Shown here piece by piece: positions 45,666-54,046 of a stretch of DNA of 64,000 bases; position 1 is the first letter of the stretch, and every line of letters begins with the position of its first letter. Location: assembly GCA_964513655.1 (NCBI GenBank), contig CAZENQ010000007.1, forward strand, positions 3,491 through 67,490, in the 5' to 3' direction. The stretch is from G020350405 sp964513655 (lineage in GTDB: Bacteria; Planctomycetota; Phycisphaerae; Sedimentisphaerales; Anaerobacaceae). The translations under genes and the position numbers were made by a program. The notes under the pieces are model-generated. The model made no database searches and was not told where the DNA came from. It saw only the letters and a list, made by a program, of their open reading frames with translations.

Positions 45666-46997
45666 ATGTCACACCAACTCGACCAAATCCTGATTTCATA
45701 TCAACAACCTGATTTTCAAAAAAGATTATTTGATTTTTTCTTCTCAAAGGCTGGATTGTCACACTTTGGACTTGGCCCAAGTCATTTCGAGAACAGACAG
45801 AAAGTTGAAGAAATAATAAGAGCTGTTGCAGAAAGAGGGGACGAAGCAGTTGTAGAGTACACGGAAAAATTCGATGGGGTCAAACTAACACCAGACCGGT
45901 TTAGAGTCAGCAACGGCGACTTGGAAAGAGCACATAAAAAAATTGCTCCGGAACTTTTAGACTCGATCAGAAAGTCCGTTGAGAATGTGAAAAGATATCA
46001 AAAAGAAATTTTTGTGGGTGATGACAAACAATGCTCCGCCGGCACAAAGATAAAATACACGCCAATCAGGCGAATTGGTATATGTGTACCGGGGGCTTCT
46101 GCACCGCTGCCTTCTACCGTTATAATGACCACCGTGCCCGCTCAGGTCGCAGGCGTAAAGGAAATCGTTGTCGTCTCGCCGCCGAGGTACAACGACACCA
46201 TTCACCCTGTAACCTTAGCGGTTTGCTATGAACTTGGAATCAAGGAGGTTTATCGAATTGGCGGTGCTCAGGCCGTAGCGGCCTTGACTTTTGGGACTAA
46301 AACAATTAAGCATGTTGATAAGATTGTTGGTCCGGGTAATCAGTGGGTCCAAACGGCCAAACGACTGGTTTTTGGTGATGTTGCGGTGGACTCAATAGCA
46401 GGTCCGAGCGAGGTGCTCATTATTGCCAATGAAAAAGCAAATCCCGCCTGGGTCGCCGCCGACATGCTCAGCCAGGCCGAGCACGCGCCGGGAAGTGCAT
46501 ATTTATTTACCGTTTCACAAAAAATCGCAGACCAGGTTCTGGAACAGCTTAAAAAACAGCTTGAACAATTGAAGCATAAAGATGAAACACTCGCGTGTCT
46601 TAACAAATCCAGCGGCATTGTTATCTTCCGAGATATGGAAGATTTAATTGGAAGAGCCAACGAGTTTGCGGCAGAGCACCTGCAGATTCAGTGTGGGGCC
46701 GAAAGCAAAAAAATAGCTGACGAAAAAATCAAAAATGCCGGCGCTATTTTTATCGGCGATTACTCGCCTGTTGCCGTAGGGGACTACTGGGCCGGACCAA
46801 GTCATACCCTGCCTACCGGCATTAGTGCCCGGTTCTTCAGCGCCTTAAGCGCAAATGATTTTATCAAGTCCACCAGCATTATCGAATACGATAAAGACAA
46901 ATTAGCTGAAAGTGCCGAGGACATCATCCGCCTGGCCGAAGCAGAAGGTCTCGACGCACACGCAAAAAGCATCAAAATCCGACTCAAGCAAACTTAA
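45666..46997 (+). CDS. hisD: Histidinol dehydrogenase
   Basis: 443 residues. It oxidises histidinol to histidine in two steps with NAD and zinc. Conserved parts are GICVPGASAPLPSTVIM, RIGGAQAVAALTFGT, VDKIVGPGNQWVQTAKR and the zinc-site blocks SQAEHAPGSAYL and DYWAGPSHTLPTG. No other histidine genes are nearby. It ends nine bases before the convergent membrane protein gene. Confidence 0.97.
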   Translation: MSHQLDQILISYQQPDFQKRLFDFFFSKAGLSHFGLGPSHFENRQKVEEIIRAVAERGDEAVVEYTEKFDGVKLTPDRFRVSNGDLERAHKKIAPELLDSIRKSVENVKRYQKEIFVGDDKQCSAGTKIKYTPIRRIGICVPGASAPLPSTVIMTTVPAQVAGVKEIVVVSPPRYNDTIHPVTLAVCYELGIKEVYRIGGAQAVAALTFGTKTIKHVDKIVGPGNQWVQTAKRLVFGDVAVDSIAGPSEVLIIANEKANPAWVAADMLSQAEHAPGSAYLFTVSQKIADQVLEQLKKQLEQLKHKDETLACLNKSSGIVIFRDMEDLIGRANEFAAEHLQIQCGAESKKIADEKIKNAGAIFIGDYSPVAVGDYWAGPSHTLPTGISARFFSALSANDFIKSTSIIEYDKDKLAESAEDIIRLAEAEGLDAHAKSIKIRLKQT

Positions 46998-47006
46998 TCC
47001 GGCCCC

Positions 47007-47750
47007 CTACAAACCCCAGTCAAGCTTATCCTTATGCCACCAGTAAAACCACCCCAAAATGTGCGCCAGCACAAACACAAGATAGAACCTCACAGCCACA
47101 GCAACAATGCCCCAGACAGGCAGCCTCGGCAGCACCAATCCAATAAAGCCGCTAAGCAGACAAAACAATAATACCAAGCCGCAGTAAGCCAAAAACGCGC
47201 TGGCTATAGAGCCGATGATAGATATTGGATTCAGCGCATCATACGAATCAAACAACGACCCTCTCAATAAAGCCATCGGGAAAAAGAACACGCCGCCGGC
47301 TAGCAACAGCCAGAAAGCCCACCCTTTCTCCTCCCTCAAGATATAGTACACAGCCGCCGGCCAAAAGCAAATTGCGGCGCAACCAACCAAAAGAAAAACC
47401 TTCCCCACGAAGTCTCCCGCATCGACCGTATCCGACACGGTAATATCCGGCGCGCGAAAGTTGCCCTTCGAGCTGTCTATCACACAATCCGTAATGTAGT
47501 AAACCACATAGCTGTAAAACACTATATAAAAAGGCACCGTCAAAAAAGCCATAACATAACCTGTACCGTACCCAAGAATCGGCGCCAAAAAAGAACCCAA
47601 CTTCCCTACAACAAATGAAAATATCAACGGCAAAATCACAAAAACGCCGAGATGCACCCCACCCGAAGCGCTAATAGGATACAAAAACACGCCTAAAATC
47701 CATGGCAGCTTCCGTTTAACCGCCAACTGTGGCTCTTCAATTACCTTCAC
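47007..47750 (-). CDS. Polytopic membrane protein of unknown function
   Basis: 247 residues from GTG 47750. About six transmembrane helices are visible, at ~14-40, 46-75, 115-135, 140-165, 180-210 and 213-237. The N-terminal half ends in a polar loop (DSSKGNFRAPDITVSDT). The architecture is like DUF4013/YIP1-type membrane proteins, which have no assigned activity. It lies 58 bases from the sequence gap and convergent to hisD. Confidence 0.65.
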   Translation of the reverse strand: MKVIEEPQLAVKRKLPWILGVFLYPISASGGVHLGVFVILPLIFSFVVGKLGSFLAPILGYGTGYVMAFLTVPFYIVFYSYVVYYITDCVIDSSKGNFRAPDITVSDTVDAGDFVGKVFLLVGCAAICFWPAAVYYILREEKGWAFWLLLAGGVFFFPMALLRGSLFDSYDALNPISIIGSIASAFLAYCGLVLLFCLLSGFIGLVLPRLPVWGIVAVAVRFYLVFVLAHILGWFYWWHKDKLDWGL

Positions 47751-47799
47751 CTTGTATCCTCCGCTTCAAAATCAAAACACTCGCCAAAGGCCTATCAAT

Positions 47800-47827
47800 C
47801 CTTATTACNNNNNNNNNNCCTTATTAC
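47800..47827. other. Assembly gap with identical 9-base flanks
   Basis: Ten Ns at 47809-47818. CCTTATTAC occurs directly before (47800-47808) and directly after (47819-47827) the gap. This is what two contigs overlapping by nine bases would show, so the true sequence may carry only one copy. Confidence 0.85.
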
Positions 47828-48671
47828 TGCTCCGTCGATTTCCCGCCTTGGATTTCCGCTCAACCTCTTTGTCAGTCGGTTCTTTTTTGGCATCACTGGT
47901 CGCGCTGTTGCTTACCAGCCAGTTATACAGTATCTCCGACCCGCTCGGGTCAAACGAGTGCCCTGCACCCTTAAACTCTTCAAACGTCACCTCCGCCCCC
48001 AGCCGACGGTAGTATGCCGCCGCCTTCTTGGCCGCCTTCATGTTTACATCATTCTCACCGGCACCAATATATATAGGCTTGCCGCGAAGCGCCTTCTTAC
48101 TTGCCGGCTGCACAATCCCCCTGCGCCCCGCTGCAAAAATCACAGCGCCGGCCCACCCCCTCGGACTCGCCTCAACCATATTCGCACTGTGCCAGCCGCC
48201 CTTACTAAAGCCCGTAACAAACAGTCGTTTCTCATCAACTCTAAGATGCTCACCAACGTATTTCTTGACCTCCAGGACACTTCTTTTTTCACGTTTAAGA
48301 AGGTTCATATACTGCCCCCTGGTCATTTTCTTTTTTGTAGGCACATACCCCATACCTATAACAATAAAACCCTTGCCGCGGATGGCCTGCCTCATAGGCC
48401 ACGTCGTCGGCTGACCACTCTGCCCGTGATAACAGAAAATAACCGGCCAGTCACGCTCATCCGTATAGTCGCTCGGAACGTATACCATAAAATGGTCATT
48501 ACCTATGCGCTCGTTGTCAACATCGATGCGCACCTCCTCCCCCGCCACAAATTTCGGAACCTCCCCCTTCTTTGCCTTACCCGCCCCAAAGACCATCCCT
48601 GCAACACAAAACCACAACAAGCCAACCGACAACCCCAAACCCCAAAGCAAACGTCTACTAAAAGCCATCAA
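47805..48671 (-). CDS. Exported alpha/beta hydrolase (esterase/depolymerase-like), 3' end in the gap
   Basis: 288 residues read up to the gap. A signal peptide (~1-30) is followed by an alpha/beta hydrolase fold. The oxyanion region is VIFCYHGQSGQPTTWPM and the nucleophile is Ser156 (VTGFSKGGWH). The catalytic Asp is probably in YIGAGENDVNMK and His in KGAGHSFDPSG. It resembles feruloyl-esterase or PHB-depolymerase-like proteins. If the two identical flanks of the gap are merged, the frame ends in NKD followed by TGA, so the gene is probably complete. The start ATG overlaps the alaS stop by four bases. Confidence 0.8.
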   Translation of the reverse strand: MMAFSRRLLWGLGLSVGLLWFCVAGMVFGAGKAKKGEVPKFVAGEEVRIDVDNERIGNDHFMVYVPSDYTDERDWPVIFCYHGQSGQPTTWPMRQAIRGKGFIVIGMGYVPTKKKMTRGQYMNLLKREKRSVLEVKKYVGEHLRVDEKRLFVTGFSKGGWHSANMVEASPRGWAGAVIFAAGRRGIVQPASKKALRGKPIYIGAGENDVNMKAAKKAAAYYRRLGAEVTFEEFKGAGHSFDPSGSEILYNWLVSNSATSDAKKEPTDKEVERKSKAGNRRSSNKXXXX

Positions 48672-51379
48672 AATTTCTCTCTTATCAGCTCACCGGCCTT
48701 GGCAAGCGCATCATCGATTCTCTTCGGATTTGTCCCTCCTGCCTGCGCCATCGCAGGCCGACCTCCACCACCGCCGTCAATTATCGGTGCAATTTCTTTA
48801 ACTATCTCACCGGCATTTAAGCCCCTCTCCATCAAATCGCTCGTGACACCCACCAGCAGCGTCGCCCTGCCGTCCTCTTCAAAGCCCAGGACGACTGCCG
48901 CCGACTTCGCCTTCTTCCTGAGCATATCGATAGCAGCACGCCCCTGCTCCACCGAGGTCGCCGACAACCGCCCGACAATTACAGATGTTCCACCGACCCG
49001 CTCCGCTTTCTCTAAAAGCTTCTTCGCCTCGGCCATCGTGTCCGAACCCTTCTGCCGCCCGCCCGATTTCAGCTCCTTCGCCAGCTTCTTGTTCTCTTTC
49101 ATAAGCCGGCTGACCCTCTCAGCAACTTCTTCTGCCGGGACTTTCAGCATCTCACTCAGCCCGTCGACTATCTCGCTGCGCTCTTCGAAATACTTATTGA
49201 GCCCCTCACCCGTAAGCGCCGTAATCCTCCGAACACCTGCCGATACGCTCTCCTCCTTTATTATCTTAAAACCGCCGATTGAGCCGACCCTGTCAACGTG
49301 AGTACCGCCGCAAAACTCCTTGCTAAACGCATCCCCGACTCTCTCTTCGCCCTCGGCCCCGATAGCCACTACGCGAACGTCATCTCCGTACTTCTCACCG
49401 AATAACGCCATCGCACCCAGCTTCGACGCCTCGTCCCTCGGCATAACGGCGCACGTTACCGACAAATCTGCCGCTATTTTCCCCCTGACTAAATCCTCAA
49501 CCTTCTTTACCTGTTTGCCGCTCAAAGCCTTCGGACATGTAAAGTCAAATCTAAGGTAATCCGGCCCGACCAAACTGCCCTGCTGGGCCACCGACTTGCC
49601 AACCACCTCCTGCAGCGCCCACTGCAAAAGATGAGTCGCCGTATGATTCTTCTTTATCGAGTCTCTGTCCTTGCTCACCTTTGCCCTCACCTTCTCACCG
49701 ACACTAAATGCGCTCTCAACAAGCCGCCCCCTGTGAATAACACAGTCCGCCACCTTTGTAGTGGCCTCAACTATAAACCTTCCGCCCTCCGATTCAATAA
49801 CACCGCAGTCGCCTACCTGGCCACCGGCCTCAGCATAGAAACATGTCCGGTCAAGAACAATCCCAATGTCATCGGCCCCTTCAATAAGGCCTTCCGTCTT
49901 GAAACTCCCGCCTTCGATCCAGCCAACTACCTTACTGTCGCACTCATCAGAATGGTATTTATGCAGGTCCTCCGTCGCCGGCAGCTCCGCATCGGCCAGA
50001 GCCACCATAAGCGACACACCTTTTTGCGCCGCCCTTGCACGCTCTCGCTGCTCCTCCATCAGCTCGTTAAATTTAGCTGTGTCCACCTTCAGGCCGCGCT
50101 CCTCAGACATAAGCTGTGTCAAGTCAAGCGGAAATCCATAAGTATCATAGAGCCGGAAAGCATCCTCACCACCTATTGTCTTCTCACGTTTCTTTGCTGC
50201 CCGCCCGGCCGCCGTCTCGAAGATTTCAATCCCCCTGTCAAGCGTCCTGCCAAAAGCCGCCTCTTCCGATTCGATTACCGTCGAAACATAATCGGCCCTC
50301 TCCTTTATCTCCCCAAACGCATCTCCCAAACAATCAACAACCGCCGGCACAAGCCTGTACATAAACGGCTCGTGCATCCCCAACTCCCTGCCGAACCGCG
50401 CCGCCCGCCGCAGTATCCGGCGTATCACATACCCCCGCCCTTCATTGGATGGCGTCCCGCCGTCTGTTATCGCAAAGACCAGAGCGCGAATATGGTCGGA
50501 TATCACCCGAAAGGCGTTATCGACCCGATTGTTCAACATGGAAGTATATCTTTCACCGCTGATTTCGCTGACGCATTCGATTATCGGCATGAACAAATCC
50601 GTATCGTAGTTGCTGCTTTTGGCTTGCATCACCGCCGCGATTCTCTCAAGTCCGGCACCGGTATCCACGTATCTAGCGCCCAATTCAACCAATTTACCGT
50701 CTTCAGCGTGGTTATACTGGATAAAGACCAGATTCCACAACTCGATAAACCTGCTGCAGCCAGCATTGACCTCGCACCTATGGCTGGCAACATCCTTCAT
50801 ATCACACCTGTCCGGCCCAAGGTCGATATGTATCTCGCTGCAAGGCCCGCACGGACCGGTATCACCCATCTCCCAGAAGTTATCCTTCTTGCCGGATGCC
50901 AAAACCCGCTCAGCAGGTATCGGAGTCACCTTCGTCCATAACGCGGCCGCTTCTTCATCCTTTGGAAGACCGTCCTTCTCGTCACCTGCAAAAACCGTCG
51001 CCCACAAACTCTCTCCATCAATACCCCAGACACCTGTAAGAAGCTCCCACGCCCATTCAATCGCTTCAGCCTTAAAATAATCGTCGAACGACCAGTTCCC
51101 CAACATCTCAAAAAACGTGTGATGATACGTATCCTTGCCCACCTCCTCAAGGTCGTTGTGCTTGCCGCTTACTCGAAGGCACTTCTGGCTGTTGACCACA
51201 CGCGGCTTGCTCGGTCTTCTCAAACCCAAAAAGATGTCCTTGAACTGGTTCATCCCCGCATTGGCAAAAAGCAATGTATCATCATCAACAGGCACTATCG
51301 GCGAACTCGCAACAAACGCGTGCTCCTTGCCCTTGAAAAAATCTATAAAGCCGCTTCTTATCTGCTTCGCACTCAGCAC
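48668..51379 (-). CDS. alaS: Alanyl-tRNA synthetase
   Basis: 903 residues from GTG 51379. It charges tRNA-Ala. Class II core parts are FFKGKEHAFVASSPIVPVDD at the start, FANAGMNQFKDIFLG, FFEMLGNWSFDDYFK and GTPSNEGRGYVIRRILRRAA. The editing domain has zinc motifs HTATHLLQWAL and CGGTHVDRVGS. The C-terminal DHHA1 region carries a Gly-rich GGGGGRPAMAQAGG. It is 42 bases downstream of recA on the same strand. Confidence 0.97.
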   Translation of the reverse strand: MLSAKQIRSGFIDFFKGKEHAFVASSPIVPVDDDTLLFANAGMNQFKDIFLGLRRPSKPRVVNSQKCLRVSGKHNDLEEVGKDTYHHTFFEMLGNWSFDDYFKAEAIEWAWELLTGVWGIDGESLWATVFAGDEKDGLPKDEEAAALWTKVTPIPAERVLASGKKDNFWEMGDTGPCGPCSEIHIDLGPDRCDMKDVASHRCEVNAGCSRFIELWNLVFIQYNHAEDGKLVELGARYVDTGAGLERIAAVMQAKSSNYDTDLFMPIIECVSEISGERYTSMLNNRVDNAFRVISDHIRALVFAITDGGTPSNEGRGYVIRRILRRAARFGRELGMHEPFMYRLVPAVVDCLGDAFGEIKERADYVSTVIESEEAAFGRTLDRGIEIFETAAGRAAKKREKTIGGEDAFRLYDTYGFPLDLTQLMSEERGLKVDTAKFNELMEEQRERARAAQKGVSLMVALADAELPATEDLHKYHSDECDSKVVGWIEGGSFKTEGLIEGADDIGIVLDRTCFYAEAGGQVGDCGVIESEGGRFIVEATTKVADCVIHRGRLVESAFSVGEKVRAKVSKDRDSIKKNHTATHLLQWALQEVVGKSVAQQGSLVGPDYLRFDFTCPKALSGKQVKKVEDLVRGKIAADLSVTCAVMPRDEASKLGAMALFGEKYGDDVRVVAIGAEGEERVGDAFSKEFCGGTHVDRVGSIGGFKIIKEESVSAGVRRITALTGEGLNKYFEERSEIVDGLSEMLKVPAEEVAERVSRLMKENKKLAKELKSGGRQKGSDTMAEAKKLLEKAERVGGTSVIVGRLSATSVEQGRAAIDMLRKKAKSAAVVLGFEEDGRATLLVGVTSDLMERGLNAGEIVKEIAPIIDGGGGGRPAMAQAGGTNPKRIDDALAKAGELIREKF

Positions 51380-51421
51380 AGTCTATTCGCCTCGCTTGAA
51401 CCTGACCTGACGCCCTGTGAC

Positions 51422-52432
51422 TCACACCATCTCTTTGGCGGCAAGGATTTTGCTTTTCAGTTCTTCACACAAATCCTTGTTCTCGGCCAAATATCTCTTG
51501 GCGTTTTCCCTGCCCTGACCAAGCCGCATATCTCCGTAGTTCAGCCATGCGCCGCTCTTCTCGACCAGATCGCAGCTCACGCCCAAATCAAGCAAATCGC
51601 CTTCGTGGCTGATTCCGCTGTCAAACATCATATCAAACTCCGACTCCCGGAAAGGAGGCGCGATTTTGTTCTTCACAACCCTGGCCCTGACTCTCGTGCC
51701 GATAGCACGCCCGCTCTCCTTTATCGTTGCCAGTCGTCTCAGGTCGATTCGCACGGAACTGTAAAACTTCAACGCCCTGCCGCCGGGCGTCGTCTCCGGG
51801 TTGCCGAACATCACGCCGATTTTCATACGGATTTGATTTATGAAGATAAGGGCCGTCTTGCTCTTGTCAATAACGGCCGCAAGCTTCCTCATCGCCTGGC
51901 TCATCAACCTCGCCTGTAGTGCCATGTGGGTATCGCCCATCTCACCTTCAATCTCCGCCGCCGGCGTAAGCGCCGCAACCGAATCAACAATTATAACGTC
52001 GACGGAATTAGACCTTATTAGCATCTCCACGATTTCAAGTGCCTGCTCTCCCGTGTCAGGCTGGCTGACCAGCATATTACTGACCTGGACACCCAGCTTG
52101 CTGGCCCAGGTCATATCAAGCGCGTGTTCAGCATCAATAAATGCCGCTACTCCTCCTGCACGCTGGGCACTCGCAATCACGTGAAGTGCCAGGGTGGTCT
52201 TGCCCGACGACTCCGGCCCAAACATCTCCGTAACCCGACCGCGAGGGATACCCACGCCGCCAAGAGCAATATCAAGGGATAACGCACCCGTAGCTATACC
52301 CTCAATCCTCGCGTACCTGTGCTCGTCCATCTGCATAATCGAACCCTGCCCGTATTGCTTCTCGATCTGCGCGATCACCCGCTGCAGGGCATCTTCCTTA
52401 CTGCTTGGTTCACTCTTTTTCGTCTTCCCCAT
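51422..52432 (-). CDS. recA: RecA recombinase
   Basis: 336 residues from ATG 52432 with AGGAG upstream. It binds single-stranded DNA, exchanges strands and triggers the SOS response. Walker A is GPESSGKTTLALH (residues 72-79 for the core), Walker B VDVIIVDSVAALTP, and loop L2 region FINQIRMKIGVMFGNPETTP. Length and motifs are ordinary. The pairing recA then alaS is common in several bacterial groups. Confidence 0.98.
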   Translation of the reverse strand: MGKTKKSEPSSKEDALQRVIAQIEKQYGQGSIMQMDEHRYARIEGIATGALSLDIALGGVGIPRGRVTEMFGPESSGKTTLALHVIASAQRAGGVAAFIDAEHALDMTWASKLGVQVSNMLVSQPDTGEQALEIVEMLIRSNSVDVIIVDSVAALTPAAEIEGEMGDTHMALQARLMSQAMRKLAAVIDKSKTALIFINQIRMKIGVMFGNPETTPGGRALKFYSSVRIDLRRLATIKESGRAIGTRVRARVVKNKIAPPFRESEFDMMFDSGISHEGDLLDLGVSCDLVEKSGAWLNYGDMRLGQGRENAKRYLAENKDLCEELKSKILAAKEMV

Positions 52433-52544
52433 TTTTCACAATCTCCTACTCGCCAAAAACCACGATTCAATTAAATATCCAAAACTACAAACCAAAATTG
52501 CCAACCTTAAAGCACTTTGCACTTTCTACTTTACACTTTTCACC

Positions 52545-53111
52545 CTATTGTAACTTATAACTTCCCAAAGCGGTATAGATAGGCCCCTTCGGCGTCAACT
52601 GGCTTTGATAAACCGAAACCGAACCTGCCGTAATCGTCCCGGCCTTAAAATCCTTATAATCTTCACTCGCCCTGGCCAGCTTAACGCCCGCCGATGACCT
52701 TTTCACCCGGCAAATAGTCAAGTGACCCGTAAATTCTCGCCCCTCCTTCGGCCAGCCCGCCGCGGCCAGCGGCTCCTCAAGCCCCTCTGCCAGCCGCTTT
52801 AGACTATCACTCCCGGCACCGCTACCAACCCATACCACTCTCGCGCTCCTACCGCCGAAATACCCAACTTGTTCGATATCCAGCTCAAAACTCTCATGCC
52901 GGCCGCAAACCTCTTTGACTATATCACAAACCTCCATTACCTTCGCGTCCTTGACCTCCCCCAGGAATTTCAACGTCAGGTGCACAGCCTCCGGCTTGAC
53001 CCACTTAACATCACCCTTCTTAACCTCCGCCTTCTCTCCTAACTCCTCCTGCAAATCACCCAACGCCCTCCTGACTTCCTCATTAATGTCTATCGCTATA
53101 AAACACCGCAT
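52545..53111 (-). CDS. thpR: RNA 2',3'-cyclic phosphodiesterase
   Basis: 188 residues. Two HxTx motifs form the active site: HLTLKFLGEV (His44) and HLTICRVKR (His130). The start, MRCFIAIDINEEVRRAL, is typical. The enzyme opens 2',3'-cyclic phosphates at RNA ends. It lies 15 bases after the sugar kinase gene and 112 before recA, so it may share their transcript. Confidence 0.93.
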   Translation of the reverse strand: MRCFIAIDINEEVRRALGDLQEELGEKAEVKKGDVKWVKPEAVHLTLKFLGEVKDAKVMEVCDIVKEVCGRHESFELDIEQVGYFGGRSARVVWVGSGAGSDSLKRLAEGLEEPLAAAGWPKEGREFTGHLTICRVKRSSAGVKLARASEDYKDFKAGTITAGSVSVYQSQLTPKGPIYTALGSYKLQ

Positions 53112-53126
53112 AACAATATCAACCAG

Positions 53127-54032
53127 CTAAAACTGCGTCACCTTTCGCAGCGTTTCTAATCTGTCCTCGATATCACTTTTGTCTATCGAGCTGAGCCCCT
53201 GCAGTGAAAAATCAAAAATCGTAAACGAAGCAACCACCGTTCCATACGCAATCGCTTTTCTCAGCGATTCAAAATCCGTCTTACCAACCTGCGCCAAATA
53301 GCCCATGAACCCGCCCGCAAAGCTGTCACCGGCGCCCGTAGGGTCTTTCACCTCAGCCGCCGGATACGCCGGCAGAATAAATCTCTCCCCGCTTCCTTTG
53401 CACATCAATGAACCCGACTCGCCTTTCTTTATAACCGCAACTCGCGGCCCCATGCCTATAATCTCTTCCCCGGCTTTTATCAGATTACTCTTCGCCGCTA
53501 ACATCCTCGCCTCATCCTCATTTATAATAAGACAATCGATTCTCTTAAGCAGCTTCCTCAAATCATCCCCTTCGTCCTCAATCCAGCAGTCCATCGTATC
53601 AGCCGCCACGAATACCGGCTTGTCAACCTGTTCAAGCAATTGATTCTGAAGCGCGGGCGCCGTATTTGCTAAAAACACAAACTCACTGTCCTTGTACTCC
53701 GCCGGCACGCTCGGCGGCCCCTCCGCAAGTACGTTCAGTTCCAGCAAATCCGTCGTCCTCTTGTTTATGTCCTCATGATACGTCCCCGCCCAGCGAAACG
53801 TCTTGCTGTTCTCCCGCACCTCCAATCCCGCCAAATCGACATCCCTGCCGGCAAAAACCTCCGCCAGGTCAAAAGGACAATCCGACCCTACAGCGCCAAC
53901 CAGACGAACAGGAGAAAAAAAACTCGCCGCCATACTAAAATACACCGCCGCCCCGCCAATACAGTCTTCACTAACACCAAACGGCGTCCTGACCGTATCA
54001 ATAGCTATCGAACCCGTCACCAGTAAAGACAC
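53127..54032 (-). CDS. PfkB-family carbohydrate/nucleoside kinase
   Basis: 301 residues from GTG 54032. The N-terminal Gly block is SEDCIGGAAVYFSMAAS and the C-terminal PfkB signature is VKDPTGAGDSFAGGFMGYLA, with the catalytic Asp in GAGDSFAGG. The substrate is not clear; relatives phosphorylate adenosine, ribose or fructose derivatives. It is 14 bases after gltX on the same strand. Confidence 0.92.
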   Translation of the reverse strand: MSLLVTGSIAIDTVRTPFGVSEDCIGGAAVYFSMAASFFSPVRLVGAVGSDCPFDLAEVFAGRDVDLAGLEVRENSKTFRWAGTYHEDINKRTTDLLELNVLAEGPPSVPAEYKDSEFVFLANTAPALQNQLLEQVDKPVFVAADTMDCWIEDEGDDLRKLLKRIDCLIINEDEARMLAAKSNLIKAGEEIIGMGPRVAVIKKGESGSLMCKGSGERFILPAYPAAEVKDPTGAGDSFAGGFMGYLAQVGKTDFESLRKAIAYGTVVASFTIFDFSLQGLSSIDKSDIEDRLETLRKVTQF

Positions 54033-54046
54033 TTATTTACTCTCCC

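Noticed and set aside
47958..49301. 447-codon open frame opposite the esterase and alaS
   Set aside because: It crosses two real genes on the other strand and has a biased product without motifs.
49631..50941. 436-codon open frame opposite alaS
   Set aside because: It lies fully antisense to a well-supported alanyl-tRNA synthetase; its Arg/His/Pro-rich product shows no domain, as expected from codon bias of the true gene.
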